Source: Spatholobus suberectus
Lineage: Eukaryota > Streptophyta > Magnoliopsida > Fabales > Fabaceae
Direction of reading: 5' to 3'
Assembly: GCA_004329165.1 (NCBI GenBank)
Contig: CM014732.1
Location: forward strand, 3,509,597-3,573,596
DNA length: 64,000 nucleotides
In this document: positions 11,678-23,731 of the stretch, piece after piece
Numbering within the stretch: the stretch's first letter is position 1
How the letters are laid out: each line of letters begins with the position of its first letter
Made by a program: the position numbers and the translations under genes
Notes under the pieces: model-generated
Database searches by the model: none
Told to the model about the DNA's origin: nothing
Seen by the model: the letters and a program-made list of their open reading frames with translations, nothing else

Positions 11678-14347
11678 AAAAGTAATCAATCATATAATAA
11701 ATAGTGCATTAAACTATGCACTAGTTTAATGTTTGGTACGTAAAAGTATTGTAATAATTTTTTTTTGTTTTAAAAAGGTAAGAACCAAAGGTTAACTCCT
11801 GATTTTCAGTAGAGTTTTTTTCTTTTTTTGTTGAATGCTGATTTTCAGTAGAGTTACATGTATGTGAAACTAAACGTTAAAATATAGATTTATGATTTGT
11901 TTGTAATTTCCTGATATAAAAATCAAAATTCTTATTCGATCAAAATATATAAAATTGAGGCTAAAATTGCAGCTCAATTGGGATCGGTTAAATTTTTAAA
12001 TTTAATGTATAATGATTATATCGTGTTAGATAAGAAAAGTTTTAAGACTTGATTTCACCCAAAAAAAAGAAGACGAAGAAGAAGAAGACTAGATCCATGA
12101 AGATGGATGATAGCGTAACGTTGAATGTAAAATATCTAAATAAATTCAAAATAAGTAATTTCTAACGGGATTGACGCCAATTCATGTAAAAAGCCTGTTT
12201 GTAATTGTGAACAAGGATGCAATCGGCCATTGGTGGAAAGAGATTATTAACCTGTAATTCTAATTTCCTACTGTTAAAATCTGTCTCGTTACATGTAAAT
12301 CAAGGGAGTGTCTCTGCAAGAGCTATAACTTAAAACAAATCGTAATACTTTTGACAATTATTGTCACAATTCAGATCGACCAACTACTGTACGGTATGAT
12401 GGGATTAGAATCTTATAAAGTATTAGAGTAAGAATTGTATCTAATAATAACAAAATATAAGAGTAAAATATAAGATTGGGACCATATAGTACACCATATT
12501 TGAATTAACTGGATAACGATACATGCACGTATATAACTTCTTTCACATATATTGACGTACGCACGGCTTATAAGATCAAATTTGCTTAATAAAGCAAACA
12601 GTGAGTATACTAAATTTGCCATTAACTTAAATTCTTCAAATCATCCTTATTTAACACATAAACGAAACCACATTATCTGTCTAAATACAAAGCCTGTATG
12701 GTAGTGAAAAGAAAGTAAATTTGAATGTCTGTAGTATATGAATAGATGATTGTCAACAAATAATTTAGCCAACAGACATGCATCTTTCGCTATAAAAGAA
12801 TTGTCATAATTTAACATGCGTTAAATTAGTCTTCATTAATATCATTTTTATCTTATAAAAATTAAACTGATAATATAAATATTACAACTTTAAATTAACG
12901 AAGCAAATTATATATTATAACTGGTACAAATTCATAGTATTTATTCTAGATGTTTATTTTCTTTAGACAAATACTATATTGCTAAAAACAATCTTACCAT
13001 TTTTGCATAAATAATAAATGATTTTTTAATTTTGCTTAATTTTTCTTTTCCGATTTATTTAACTTCGATATCAGTAGAATCATTGAGAGTGACAATAATA
13101 ATCATTGGTCCAACGCTCCCCATTTAAATTAATTAAATCAACTTTTTTCTGTTTCTACCAAGAAACCAACACTAAACATATTGGGTTTAGACATAAGAAT
13201 AAAAGGGCCTGTCTCTAATACACAAGATAACCTAACCCATATGTTCGCACAAGGAGACAGTCCATCATAAGCCTACCATACAGAACCACTGTTCATCAAA
13301 TTTAAGGGCTCGTTGTCCAAGTTATAGCGGGTTAGGCAAATAACTTTCCCTGATTGTCAATACTCTCTTACATATTTAGCTAGTTACTTTTGACATGTCC
13401 AGCTTTAGCTGGCAGCTATACTAGAGAAGATAATCTAGGTTTTGTCCTACTGCCTAAGACAAGATTTCACAAGATCAACTTTAAACTAATATATACCTAA
13501 CTCGATTTGACCAATTATATTAAGCTCGTGAGTTTTTTACACAATCAATGGTTTCCAGTTTTCAGTCAATAATAGGTTGTCCCTCTAGGAAGTTATCTAT
13601 TACTCCAGCTCTTATGTGTAAATCCAATAGCTTTTGTTTTAACACGAATATTATATTATATATCACTGGAACGAACTCGTGAAAATTGGTTTCTTATCAT
13701 TAAACTTCTCTCCCAATAGGTCTGCATGGATGCAGGGAAAGAAACACAGAATGGCTGTCAATTAATTTGTGTTATAAAGGGGTAAAAAAAAAAAAATTCA
13801 TTTAAGTAACAATCAGCTAAAATACACATAAAAAAAGGAAAACACATTCCCATCTCATTTTACAACTATGGATATATTTTCAGGTATCTCTGAAAACACA
13901 GACACATGTATGTACATAGCACGACTTATTCACAATCAAGTAAAGCAAAATTAATCCTGTGTAAACTTCAATCTTTTCCGATAAGATCGAACTCAGAAAA
14001 GGGCTTGGTAGCTAGCTAGAGATCGAAGTACATGTCTATTAATTTCAACACTAAAAATAAGCATTAATTTCCTGGACTACTAGTTCAAATCACGCACCAC
14101 CCGGCAGCAAGAACAATATGAAGAAACATCTTGATTTGCAAAGCCATATATATATATATATATAGCACCTTATAGTTGCCAAAAAAAAAAAAACAACATA
14201 AAACAGGCACAATAACTTTGACATAGACTAAAAAGGAAAAGAGAGAAATTAAAAGATATTATACCATATGCATGCGATGCGATGTGATGCGATGATGAAT
14301 GGATGATATTAATTACATATTCTTGGGACTCAAAAAGGTTGAGGTTG
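9826..14347. other. AT-rich intergenic region with MITE-like pieces and simple repeats
   Basis: No gene recognised. Contents seen: MITE-like AT-rich sequence at about 9895-10700 with loosely inverted ends; (AT)n at about 10316-10336 and 11637-11674; a 23-base poly-C run at 11366-11388. The stretch at 14150-14347 is the likely 3' UTR side of the ALOG gene. Reading frames at 11290-11619 and 12413-12622 lack any protein-like feature. Confidence 0.5.
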
Positions 14348-14914
14348 CTAAGTAGCGGTAGCAGTGGGGGAAGTGGTAACAGGAGGTGGTGCATTAGGCT
14401 TTGGCCTCTTCCTCTTCTTCTCATAGCTAACTCCTCTGGCCTTGGCCTGAAAATCGCGGACATCGTGCAGGTAAAGCCTAACGGCGCGGGCGCCGAAGGG
14501 GTTGCTTTCGGGTCTGCCGCCGTTCTCCTCGTAGGCGGCGCGGAGGCGTCCGATGAGGGCGTCGAGGCTGCCCCACGCCTGCCGGAGCGGGCAGGGGCAC
14601 GGCGCCGGCGGGTTGGGCAGCCCGAAGAAGGGGCAAGTCGGGTTGTGCACCTTCGTCTTCCCGAATTGGTCCAGGTAGTGCAGGAATTCCAGCACGTGCG
14701 CCCCGCCGCACAGCCCCACCGAAAGCGGCGGCCGGTTGTTCCGCAGGTACTGGCAGAACGTGTTCCAGTCTCGCCGCTTTTGGTTCTCATACCTGCTCGG
14801 AGTCGTGCTGCTTCCACTACTGTTATTATTACTATTACTATTACTATTACTACCACTACCACTATTGTTGTTGCTGCTTGAAGTACTTATTATTGGGGAT
14901 GCCGCGCTCTCCAT
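14348..14914 (-). CDS. LSH: ALOG-domain (LSH family) nuclear regulator
   Basis: An intact single-exon gene of 188 aa starting MESAAS. The true start is ATG at 14914-14912; the frame runs two codons further up only to a TTG. Residues about 14-40 are a Ser/Asn/Gly low-complexity stretch. The ALOG domain spans about 41-165 (SRYENQKRRDWNTFCQYL, HVLEFLHYLDQFGKTKVH, CPCPLRQAWGSLDALIGR, FGARAVRLYLHDVRDFQA), including the Cys/His zinc-ribbon insert (HNPTCPFFGLPNPPAPCPC). KKRKRP at about 171 is a nuclear localisation signal. LSH proteins regulate organ boundaries, light-dependent growth and flower development, and bind DNA through the ALOG domain. The wording resembles the LSH3/LSH4 group more than LSH10 (inference). 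The gene is much richer in G+C than its surroundings. Confidence 0.95.
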   Translation of the reverse strand: MESAASPIISTSSSNNNSGSGSNSNSNSNNNSSGSSTTPSRYENQKRRDWNTFCQYLRNNRPPLSVGLCGGAHVLEFLHYLDQFGKTKVHNPTCPFFGLPNPPAPCPCPLRQAWGSLDALIGRLRAAYEENGGRPESNPFGARAVRLYLHDVRDFQAKARGVSYEKKRKRPKPNAPPPVTTSPTATAT

Positions 14915-15650
14915 TGCCAAGATCTGATGCTTGCTGATTTGGATTTGCCTTAGATCTTGAGGTTGATGATGATATTGGTAGGTTCAAGTGAAAAGATCCT
15001 CCTATATGTATCTAGAAAGTTGTTCTTTCGAGAACTAGGGTTTTTCTATTGTGTGGTAGAAATTAAGTATATATCATGGCGAGGAAGAGAGATTGTTGGA
15101 AGGAAAGGGAGTGAGATGGAAGCTAAAACAGTGCATGGTATTTTACATATATTTTCGTGTGGAGAGATGAAGAGAGTAAGTAGTCTTATGTAGTTTTTGA
15201 GGATTCTAAAAGAGGGAGCAGCAAAGAGTAAGGGGGCTGGAAATGGAATGATTCATGGGATGTGGGAAAAAAAAAAAAAAAAGAGCTTAAAATTGATCAG
15301 GTAATCAGATTTTTCTTTTCCAGAAAAGCGAAAGCAAACTGAGAGTTGTGTTGTAGTTGTACGATAAGGAAGAGAAGTGGCTACTCTAGCGAGAAGTGAT
15401 GATAGAGAGAGAGAGGAGAATTAAGAATAACTGAGAGTTAAGAGGGTTTTGTGAATACGAAGAAGAGGCAAGGGTTAGTAATGATGGCGAGAAAAGAAGA
15501 GGGCACTGTACCCCAAAACAGGACAAAGTTTGGCAGCGAGTAGTGATGATGTGACCATAGATGTACAGACAGGTATGCATTTTTCTCACTCTGCTTATAA
15601 GCGCGTGAAGATACGTCCATTCACTCTCTTTTTTTCATTTTCATTTTTAT
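14915..15650 (-). promoter_or_regulatory. Upstream region of the ALOG/LSH gene
   Basis: About 700 bp of moderately AT-rich sequence before the start codon, with a GA-repeat stretch at about 15404-15420 (read as CT-repeats on the gene strand) of the kind bound by plant GAGA/BPC factors. A TATATA lies near 15066-15072 on the gene strand. The transcription start was not determined; assignment as promoter plus 5' leader is by position. Confidence 0.4.
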
Positions 15651-17716
15651 TTTTACTAAGTATGAGTTCAAATTTGATTTAATTAATGTACAAATTTTTA
15701 TATTACTAATTAATTAGAATTTACTTTAGATATAATTTCTAAAAAATAAATATTACAAAATAATTAGATGGTAGTATAAAAAATTATACCGTTAATACAT
15801 TTTAAATAAATTTGAATAGTATTATTCAGAAATTTGTTAAGAGTTTTAAAAACAATAGTCAATAAAGATATAAGATTTCAGAAATTTAATACTTTTAAAA
15901 CACTAATAAGTAGTATGAGAATAATAATTAATTTTTAATATGTACTAGTATTTTGAGAGAGTAAAAACCTCTTTCTTTCTCTAATAAGTTACATTTTTAA
16001 TATGTACTAGTATTTTTAATAAGTAAAACACTAATAAGTTACACCCTATATGTATTTTAAGATATAATATAGTTATAACTTGTTAACATACTCTAACTAA
16101 AATACAAGTATGTATACGTTAATAAATTCCATATATATATATATATATAGAAAGAGAGAGAGAGAGAGAAATTTAACTTATACAAGAAAAAAAGACAGCA
16201 AAAAGATCATTCAAATATAAAGAAGGATACCTAAAACAACTAATAATGTAATATTTTGCCTTTTGATTATTTTCACATTAGTTTGAGGAGGCTCAAATTT
16301 TTTTCCCCTTTTTCAGTTAAAAATGCTATGTGTGGTATATGGGATTTGGCGGCATACCGAGAATCTCTATATGATACGAAAGATAAAGAAATATAAAAAA
16401 ATATATATAAAAAAAAAACCGAGTATATAGAATAAGATCTGAGAAAAACAAAAATTGTTCTATAATAAAATATTGGGAAGCTGGAATTGCATATATACAA
16501 TCACCAATGATATTCTCTTCCAGATTAGTCCATCATAGGATTTGAGAGTTTTACTCAATATTGATATAGTTTTTTACAGCACAATAAAAGATTTTTTATT
16601 ATAATCTAAAAGAAATGAACGAGTATTGAAAATATTATCATTCTTAATTTTAACACAAAACAAAAATGTATATAACATTTACGTGCATTAATAGAATATA
16701 AATAAAATAATTAAAATTATAAATATATTAAGATCATGCTCAATCAAGAGTCAAGACTCATAAGCGTGATCTTAATTGTCATCATAAACAAAAATGAATT
16801 AAATAACAAATTTAAAAACTAAATAAAAAAATTAGAGGATGATATTTTAAAAGTAATATTTTAGTTTGTGCAATTTACAAAATAAATATATATTTTATAT
16901 AACTAAAATTTGTAATAAATAAATATTTTTGAATATAAAAATTATATTATAATTAAAATTTATAATAAATAAATATTTTTGAATATATACATTATATTTT
17001 ATATTTATGATAAATAATTTGTACTATGATATAAGGTTATTTTTAACTATTAATATTTTTTTTAAAATATTAAAATTTAATTTAAAAAAATTAAAAATAA
17101 TAGATTTAAAGAGATAAATAGGTGAGAAAAATTCTTAAAAATGTTTTCACTAAAAAAAATTAAAATAATTCTCATTAAAGAATAGTCCCTAATAATGCTC
17201 TGATTCAATATTGTTCTAATTTATATATATATAATTGAGTGAAAAACATAAATAAACTTTTTTAAAATATTTTCAGCATCTCCAAGACAATTTTCTTTTT
17301 ATGTCTAAATAATATAATATGTTTATATTAATGTTAGATTTACATTTAAATATGTCAAGGAAATAAAATAAAAGTAAATAATATAATTATTAAACTTTAA
17401 TTATCTGTATTTTTCATTATATTTAATAAAATTATAAATTTTTTGGAATTAATTTATTTCACATTATTTTTTTAACGAAAGTTTATTGAAGTATTTTTGT
17501 TGTACTTTTTTCTTGTAACCAAAATAAAGTGTCCAGTTTTCTTAAAACTATTAATTTAAATGTGTTAAATATTTATAATTATTGGGAAAATAAATTTTAT
17601 TATTGCATACAGTATTAATTTAACTAGTTATACTTCTTTAAATAAATTTTACAAATTAATAAGCTATCTTTCCTCTCCTGCTATCTTGCATCGTTTTTAA
17701 CTTGCTTTTTCCCTTA
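15651..17716. other. AT-rich intergenic DNA
   Basis: No gene recognised. It includes (AT)n then (AG)n tracts at about 16130-16168 and long A/T runs. The 75-codon frame at 16273-16500 (minus) is T-rich translation noise. Confidence 0.5.
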
Positions 17717-18230
17717 TGTTTGTTTTGGTGGAAATAGAGTGAAAGGAAATAGAAAGGAGAAAAATAGAAAAGAAAGACTACAGTTTTACTATTTGTTTGA
17801 GAAAAAAAATAAAAAGAAAAGAAGTTATTTATGTGGAACTTACAAAAAAATATTTCTTCTTATTTTAGGAATGAAATAGAATGAAAATAATCTCTCATTT
17901 TTTATTTTTTTGTTTAATTTTTTAAAAAAATTATGAATTAATTTTTTTTTAAATAAGAAATAATTTTATGTTAAGAAAAAAAATTATATTAAAAAATTAC
18001 ATTTTTTTTAGTTATTATAAAAATATTTTTTTATATAATTCATTTATTTTTTTTCACTCTCTTTTTCATTTTTCCAAACAAGTGGAGAGAAATTCCCTCA
18101 CTTCCTTATTATTTCTATCTATTCAAATAATATATATTTTTCATTCTATTTCTCCTCTATTTTATTTCTTTCTATTTTATTTATTTCTATTTTTTTTCTT
18201 TCTATTTCACTCTTCATTTAAACAAAGCAT
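17717..18230. mobile_element. MITE-like element with A-rich/T-rich inverted arms
   Basis: The left arm (TTTGGTGGAAATAGAGTGAA and on, purine-rich) is mirrored on the other strand by the right arm (TTTAAATGAAGAGTGAAATA and on, ending near 18230). The middle is AT-rich and non-coding. Ends are imprecise. The same purine-arm/pyrimidine-arm build recurs at 21670-22160 and 22660-23470, suggesting one family. Confidence 0.5.
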
Positions 18231-18387
18231 TGTGTTCCTGTACGTTTGAACTTCAACTTTGAAGTTTTTTGTTTACTGCTGTTTCTAGTGACTGCGATGC
18301 CGATGGTTGGTTAAAGAAGAAAACAATCTATGTTTCACGACAAAGAATAATGGAGTTTGAATTCTATATATTGTCTACAAATAAAAT

Positions 18388-18783
18388 GGGGAGAGATTAA
18401 ATGATATTAGTGTAACTTACACCAACTATTACACCATTTAATAACTTGATATAAAATATGGTTTTTATCGATCTAATCGTTAAACTATAATTTCATATTA
18501 CCAAGATTGCTTATGTCAAATTTTGTCAAAATTAAATAATAATAAAAAGGTAATCAAATGACTTGTGTTTTATTATATTTTGAAAAGTATATATTACGTC
18601 TATTTTGATTTATATGAATGAGATATCAAATAATTTTTTATTAATATAAAATTTTATACATATGATCTATGTTAAGGAACTTTCAATTTAACAATAGGTT
18701 TTGAGATAAAATTATCCGATTTAAAATTATTAAATGATGTAATAGTTGGTGTAAATTACACCAGTGTCATTTAATCCCTCCTT
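18388..18783. mobile_element. MITE with about 55-bp terminal inverted repeats
   Basis: Left arm: GGGAGAGATTAAATGATATT then GTGTAACTTACACCAACTAT. Right arm on the opposite strand: GGAGGGATTAAATGACACTG then GTGTAATTTACACCAACTAT. The arms agree at roughly nine positions in ten over about 55 bp. The inside is AT-rich and non-coding. No certain target duplication was found. The family's transposase is unknown to me. Confidence 0.75.
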
Positions 18784-19450
18784 AATAAAAAATTATCATT
18801 AATGTAATTTTTAAGATAATTATTATAAAAGTTATTTTATTACCTCCATTTCTTTTTAAGTGTTGTTTAAGGTTTTTAATTTTCTATACACAAATCAAGA
18901 AATGCAATAATTTTCTTGTCTTCCATAAAATAATTTTGAAATTTCCTATGATATCTTTTTTAATTTCTATTCCACAATAAATGTATATTAGTTGTAAATA
19001 TGTAAATTAATCAGGTGAGAAATAAGAGTATAATTGATAAAGAAGTAATTAATATTATCTTAAATTTTGAAAATGACAGATAAATAGAAACAATTTTTTT
19101 TAAAAAGTTGACAAGTAAAAATGAATGGAAGGAATAATAAATTTATTATACATGACTGTTTGCGAATAAATGATAGTGTAAAAAATATTTATACTAATAT
19201 ATATATATATATATATATTACTCAAAATAATATTAAATCAAATATTTCTCTACTTTAAAAGAAAATATATAATTATATTAATTATTTTTAATTTTTAAAC
19301 ATGATATTTATTATTATTTTTTCATTTATTTTAATTGGAAAAAATAAAATTAAAAATAATAATTAATGTTATTTTAAAAATAAAAATGCATAAGAGTAAA
19401 ATTTTCTTTTAAAAATAGAGAGAGAGAGAAAAAACAGTACTAGTAAACAG
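18784..19450. other. AT-rich intergenic DNA
   Basis: No gene recognised. (AT)n tract at about 19198-19219. Confidence 0.5.
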
Positions 19451-19479
19451 CTAGAATAATAATGAATAAATTATACTGA

Positions 19480-20075
19480 CATTCTCTGAGATTTTTCATA
19501 TTGTACATGATATTTCTCCTTTTTTTTACCTTTATACTAACCACCTTAATTATTTGAAAAATATTACATTGACATCTCTTATACATTACACTAACCCCTC
19601 TTAATTATTTAAATGCTTAATTACACATTTTGCCACCCATCTTTTATGATTTTGCAAATTTTGTCATCCAACTTTTAAAATTCGCACATTTTACTACCCA
19701 ATTATTTTACTTGCACATTTTGCCACTCAATTTTCAAAATTTGTGCATTTTGCCACCCCCTCTTTAGTTAACCGTTGACTGACAATCAACAATTGGGGTG
19801 CCAAAATGCCAAATTTGAAAGTTAGATGGCAAAATGTGTAAATAAAATAATTAGGTGGCAAAATACACAAATTTTAAAAGTTAGGTGGCCAAATGTATAA
19901 TTAAAATAGTTAAATGGTAAAATTCTTAAAATTATCAAAGATGAGTGACAAAATATACAATTAAATTTTATTTAAAAAATATTACATCATATACTCTTAT
20001 AAAAAATAGTTATTATAAATGTTAAAAAAATTATATATAATCTAAAAAACTGAGGAAATATCAATATAATTTACC
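19480..20075. mobile_element. Foldback MITE with TTTTGCCACC units
   Basis: Left arm 19619-19770 contains repeated CACATTTTGCCACYC units about 35-40 bp apart. The right arm 19797-19965 contains the reverse complements (GGTGGCAAAATGTGTAA-like units). The arms are separated by a short centre holding AACCGTTGACTGACAATCAA. Outer sequence about 19480-19618 is mirrored more weakly by 19966-20075. The whole could form a long hairpin. A related, shorter element lies at 39802-40065. Confidence 0.65.
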
Positions 20076-21669
20076 CTTTAGCTTAAAAGGCAGACTAAAA
20101 GCAGCAAGACAAGTTAATAAACTAAAGTGCAGTGTTATAAATGGTAAAAATGGTGACAAGTGTTGGGTTCCTCTTAGAGTAAGGAATAACTTGAACTTCC
20201 AACATTTAGAATCTCAAAACCCCCATGAATGGAGACAGCCACCATCGATTGGTCGCTGTGACTGTGCCAGGAAGTCGGAAGCCAATAAATGGGTAGATCT
20301 ATTTCTTGTAATTAGAGCTATCTGCCACTGTGTCTCACAGAATAAATTACGATTAATTTTTAAAACAACGAAAATTCTACGTGCCTGTATTTTGAAAGTA
20401 TCAATATTTTTCTTAAGTACACCAATAAATTATCAACACATGCACTAATAGTATTTATTTTATGGATAATATGAAATTGATAATATGATTTATTGTTTAA
20501 GATTTTGCTATTTTTTAATTATTAAATAACTCGTATGATTATTTTTATTGTCCATTCTATTTACCCTTGCACATTTTTTTCATGTTTAATATTAAATTTT
20601 TAAAAATTGAAATAAACTTTGATGGAATTTTTTGCAATCATAAAATTTAAAACACCATTAAAATTAAATTCTAATTCATTTATGATATGCTTTTAATGCC
20701 TAAGTAGTTGTTTTTTTATTTGTTTATGATGAAAATGTATCAACATCCTCTTAAAATATAAGGTACTGAAACAATCGCTTTTAAACAAATGCCGGTAAGA
20801 GTTAGTTTAAGAATATTGATTATAGGAATGCAAAAAAAAACTCTATCTTAATTGTATTTTAATAAATATTTAATTGTATTTTTTAAATGAGAAAAATGTT
20901 TAATAAATTATGTTTAATATTTGTTGAATCCGTGTTTTCAACAAACAAAACCCTAATTTTAAATCTTCTTAACAAATGATTTTAATTATTAAGAATAATT
21001 TTAGTTCTTCATAACAAAATGAGAAGTGAGACCTACCAAAATTTGTGATTTTCAATAAATTATAACCAATAGAAAAAAAAATGTTAGAAAAAGAGTGTAT
21101 GAAAAAGTGTTACTAGCATTTCTCAAGAAACTATATATGAAAAGAAAAATTCTTACAGGGATTAAATTATAATATTAAAAAAATGAAAAAATTGTACGAA
21201 ATATTTAAAGTGACTAAAAAAATATTTAGTTATATTTTTATTAACTATTTTTTTTACAAACCATAAGTATCTTCTACGAAAGACAATCTTGCTTGAATTG
21301 AGTAGGATAACTATAGACAACAAAGATTTCTTTTCAAATATTTACCACAATTATATACCTAGAACTCAAACTCAAGACTATTAATTAAACTCAAATTTTT
21401 TATAATATTTTTATTAAGTATTGATATGGTATTTTAGGATAATAAATTTAATCTTTAAATTTAGAAAATTGTTAATTACTTTTATTAAATATTTTAAATA
21501 CAATTTATTTAGCAACAATATTATTTCCATACTACGTTCATTACATCATGCTTACACGATTGCCTCTCTTTTTTCTCTTTTTTTTTTATGGTGTCTTTCT
21601 TTTTTTCTTTTAATGTTAACTCTGTGCTTGTTTAAGAAAAAAAATAAATTATATATAAGACCAAAAATC
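20076..21669. other. Intergenic, no gene recognised
   Basis: Mostly AT-rich. A short stretch of balanced composition (about 20160-20320) has an 85-codon frame (20191-20448) without recognisable motifs; I do not call it a gene. Confidence 0.45.
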
Positions 21670-22160
21670 TCCTCAAATTGACATAAAATAGAAAAAAATG
21701 AAAATCTCTCTATTATTTTTTATTTTAGTTTTTAAAAAATTAAATAATTTTATGATATAATTTTTTTTAAAATAATAAATAATTATATATTAATAAAAAT
21801 AAAGAAATTTTATTTATATAATAAATTTTACAAAAGAGAGAAGAGAAAATTGTAAGAGAAAAATGAAACAGAAAATGTTATTTTATAAATTATTGTGTGA
21901 ATAACACATCTCATAAAAATATTAGAGATTTTTTTTATTTTTTAGATTAAATTTAATTTTTTAATTAGTGTAAAAATAATTTTTTTGTACAATTTATTTA
22001 TTTATTCTACTATCCCTTTTACTTATCTAAGCAAACAAAAAAATCACTTCTTTTTAAAATTTTATCTATCCAAATAATATCTGTTTTCTATTATATTTTT
22101 TTATTTCTATATTTTTTTTCCTTTTTTTTTATATTTCACTACTAATCCAAACAAATCATA
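21670..22160. mobile_element. MITE-like element, same build as 17717-18230
   Basis: A purine-rich left part with AAAATAGAAAAAAATGAAAA-type sequence and a pyrimidine-rich right part ending in TTTCACTACTAATCCAAACA. This is a weak inverted-repeat relation and may be a degraded copy. Confidence 0.35.
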
Positions 22161-22659
22161 TCATATCTATAACAAAAGTATAAAATATACAAATATACAG
22201 TGATAATTCTCTAACATTTAAGTACAATATATATATATATATATATATTAGTGAGATTCTCTGCTCCCTTCATTATTCGTCTCCGGGGAACAAAGGGCTA
22301 TCAAGCATGACATCATATCGTTGCTACATTTGCTTTGAAGGGGAAAAACTTCCCCGTTCTCATGGATTTCGAATCACAGAATGAGAATCAAAAATGAAAT
22401 TGCCCAACCCCACAACACCTTCCTTTATCTCAGCGCGTGTAATGTTCTTAAGAAGAAAGTTACACAAATGTCTCCCTTGGATTTGTTCTGCTCGGCTTTT
22501 CCTCATTCCTTGTCTCCTTTTCAATTAAACTTTTCGTGAGCATTTTAATATTTTCGAATTTTATGTTAAAAAAACTATAAAAACAATATATTTGTAAAAT
22601 AAGTTTAACTAATGCATTACTTGTTTAGAATGATTTTGCAGAGAAAGAATTGCCTTCTG
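22161..22659. other. Intergenic, short low-AT stretch
   Basis: Holds an (AT)n tract at about 22229-22249, then about 240 bp of balanced composition (22255-22500) with no frame that looks coding. Function unknown. Confidence 0.45.
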
Positions 22660-23470
22660 TTTGCTAGGAAGGAAATAAATAGGTAAGAATTAAAATGGAT
22701 GAAAATAAAAAAGGTGAATACAAATAAATAAGAAATAAAGTAAAAATAAATATGTTTAGTTTTAAAAAAATAGATAAGAAATAAAGAAGAAATAAATAAG
22801 TGAATAATAGATTAAAAATAACTAATGAACCTCACACCTTTTTGATTTCTCTCATCTCTTATTTCTCCTCTACCAAACACACATTTTATTTCCCATTTAT
22901 TTCTCCTTTACCAAACACACACACACCTTATTTTTCAGTTATTTTTCCTCTACCAAACACACCAAACAAAGGGTTGATGTGTGTTTGGTAGGAAAGAAAA
23001 AAATAGGTAAGAAATTTGGTAGATGAAAATAGAGTAGGGAAAAATAGAGTGAATGAAAATAAGTGAAAAAAAAAGGACAAAAATAAGAGTGTTTGGTTTA
23101 AGAGAAATAAAAGAGAAGAAATAAAAAAAATGTTTTTAAAATCTATTTTCAAGTTAAACAATCGATTAGAATTCATAATCAATTATGGATTCTTCTTAAT
23201 CGATTATGAGTTGTAAAAAAAAGTTACAATCATGTGTAAAATAGCACTAATAATTGATCATGCCTCGTTGATATCAGTGCTATCAAACAAAGTTATTATG
23301 TAATTTTTGTGCTATCAAGGAGAAAATAAAAAGGTGTGGGTTTCACACCTTTTTATTTATTCTCCCCATCATTTCTCATTCGCAAAACACATTTCACTTT
23401 TTTATTTTTTACCTATTTCTCCTCTCTCTATCCTATTTCCTCAATGTTTCTAATTTACCAAACGAAGTGT
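22660..23470. mobile_element. Two adjoining MITEs ending in TTTGGTAGGAAAG / CTACCAAACACAC
   Basis: The first element runs about 22660-22970 (left TTTGCTAGGAAGGAAATAAA, right CTCTACCAAACACACC). The second runs about 22978-23468 (left GTGTTTGGTAGGAAAGAAAA, right TTTCTAATTTACCAAACGAA). Each has purine-rich and pyrimidine-rich arms that are inverted repeats. They lie almost head to tail, separated by a few bases around AAACAAAGGG. No coding potential. Confidence 0.55.
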
Positions 23471-23731
23471 AGGTGAGAAAGAAATGTAAGAAAAAATTAT
23501 TTTTTTAATTATTTGGAAAGAGAGAGAAGGCAGAAAAGTTTATTGAAACCACAATAGAAATAAATCTCTCCCAAAGTGAAGAGATTTAAGTGGGAGAAAT
23601 GCAAACATTTTAGTGAGACTCACTAAAAAAAGAGAAAATAAGTTAAGCATTGACAATGTAAAGTAGTCTTATATCGACATTTAATCACAAATTATCATGT
23701 ATGGTAAGTTTGTTGACTTTTACAATAATTA

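Noticed and set aside
14303..14881. Long open frames on the other strand and in other frames of the ALOG gene (including 14170-14862)
   Set aside because: They overlap the clearly conserved ALOG frame, are low-complexity (Val/Ile, Arg/Ala, Leu runs) and owe their openness to the GC-rich repeats.
17968..18249. 93-codon Phe/Ile/Leu-rich frame
   Set aside because: Translation of a T-rich MITE arm; similar frames at 16273, 21421, 22928 and 33917 onward share this origin.
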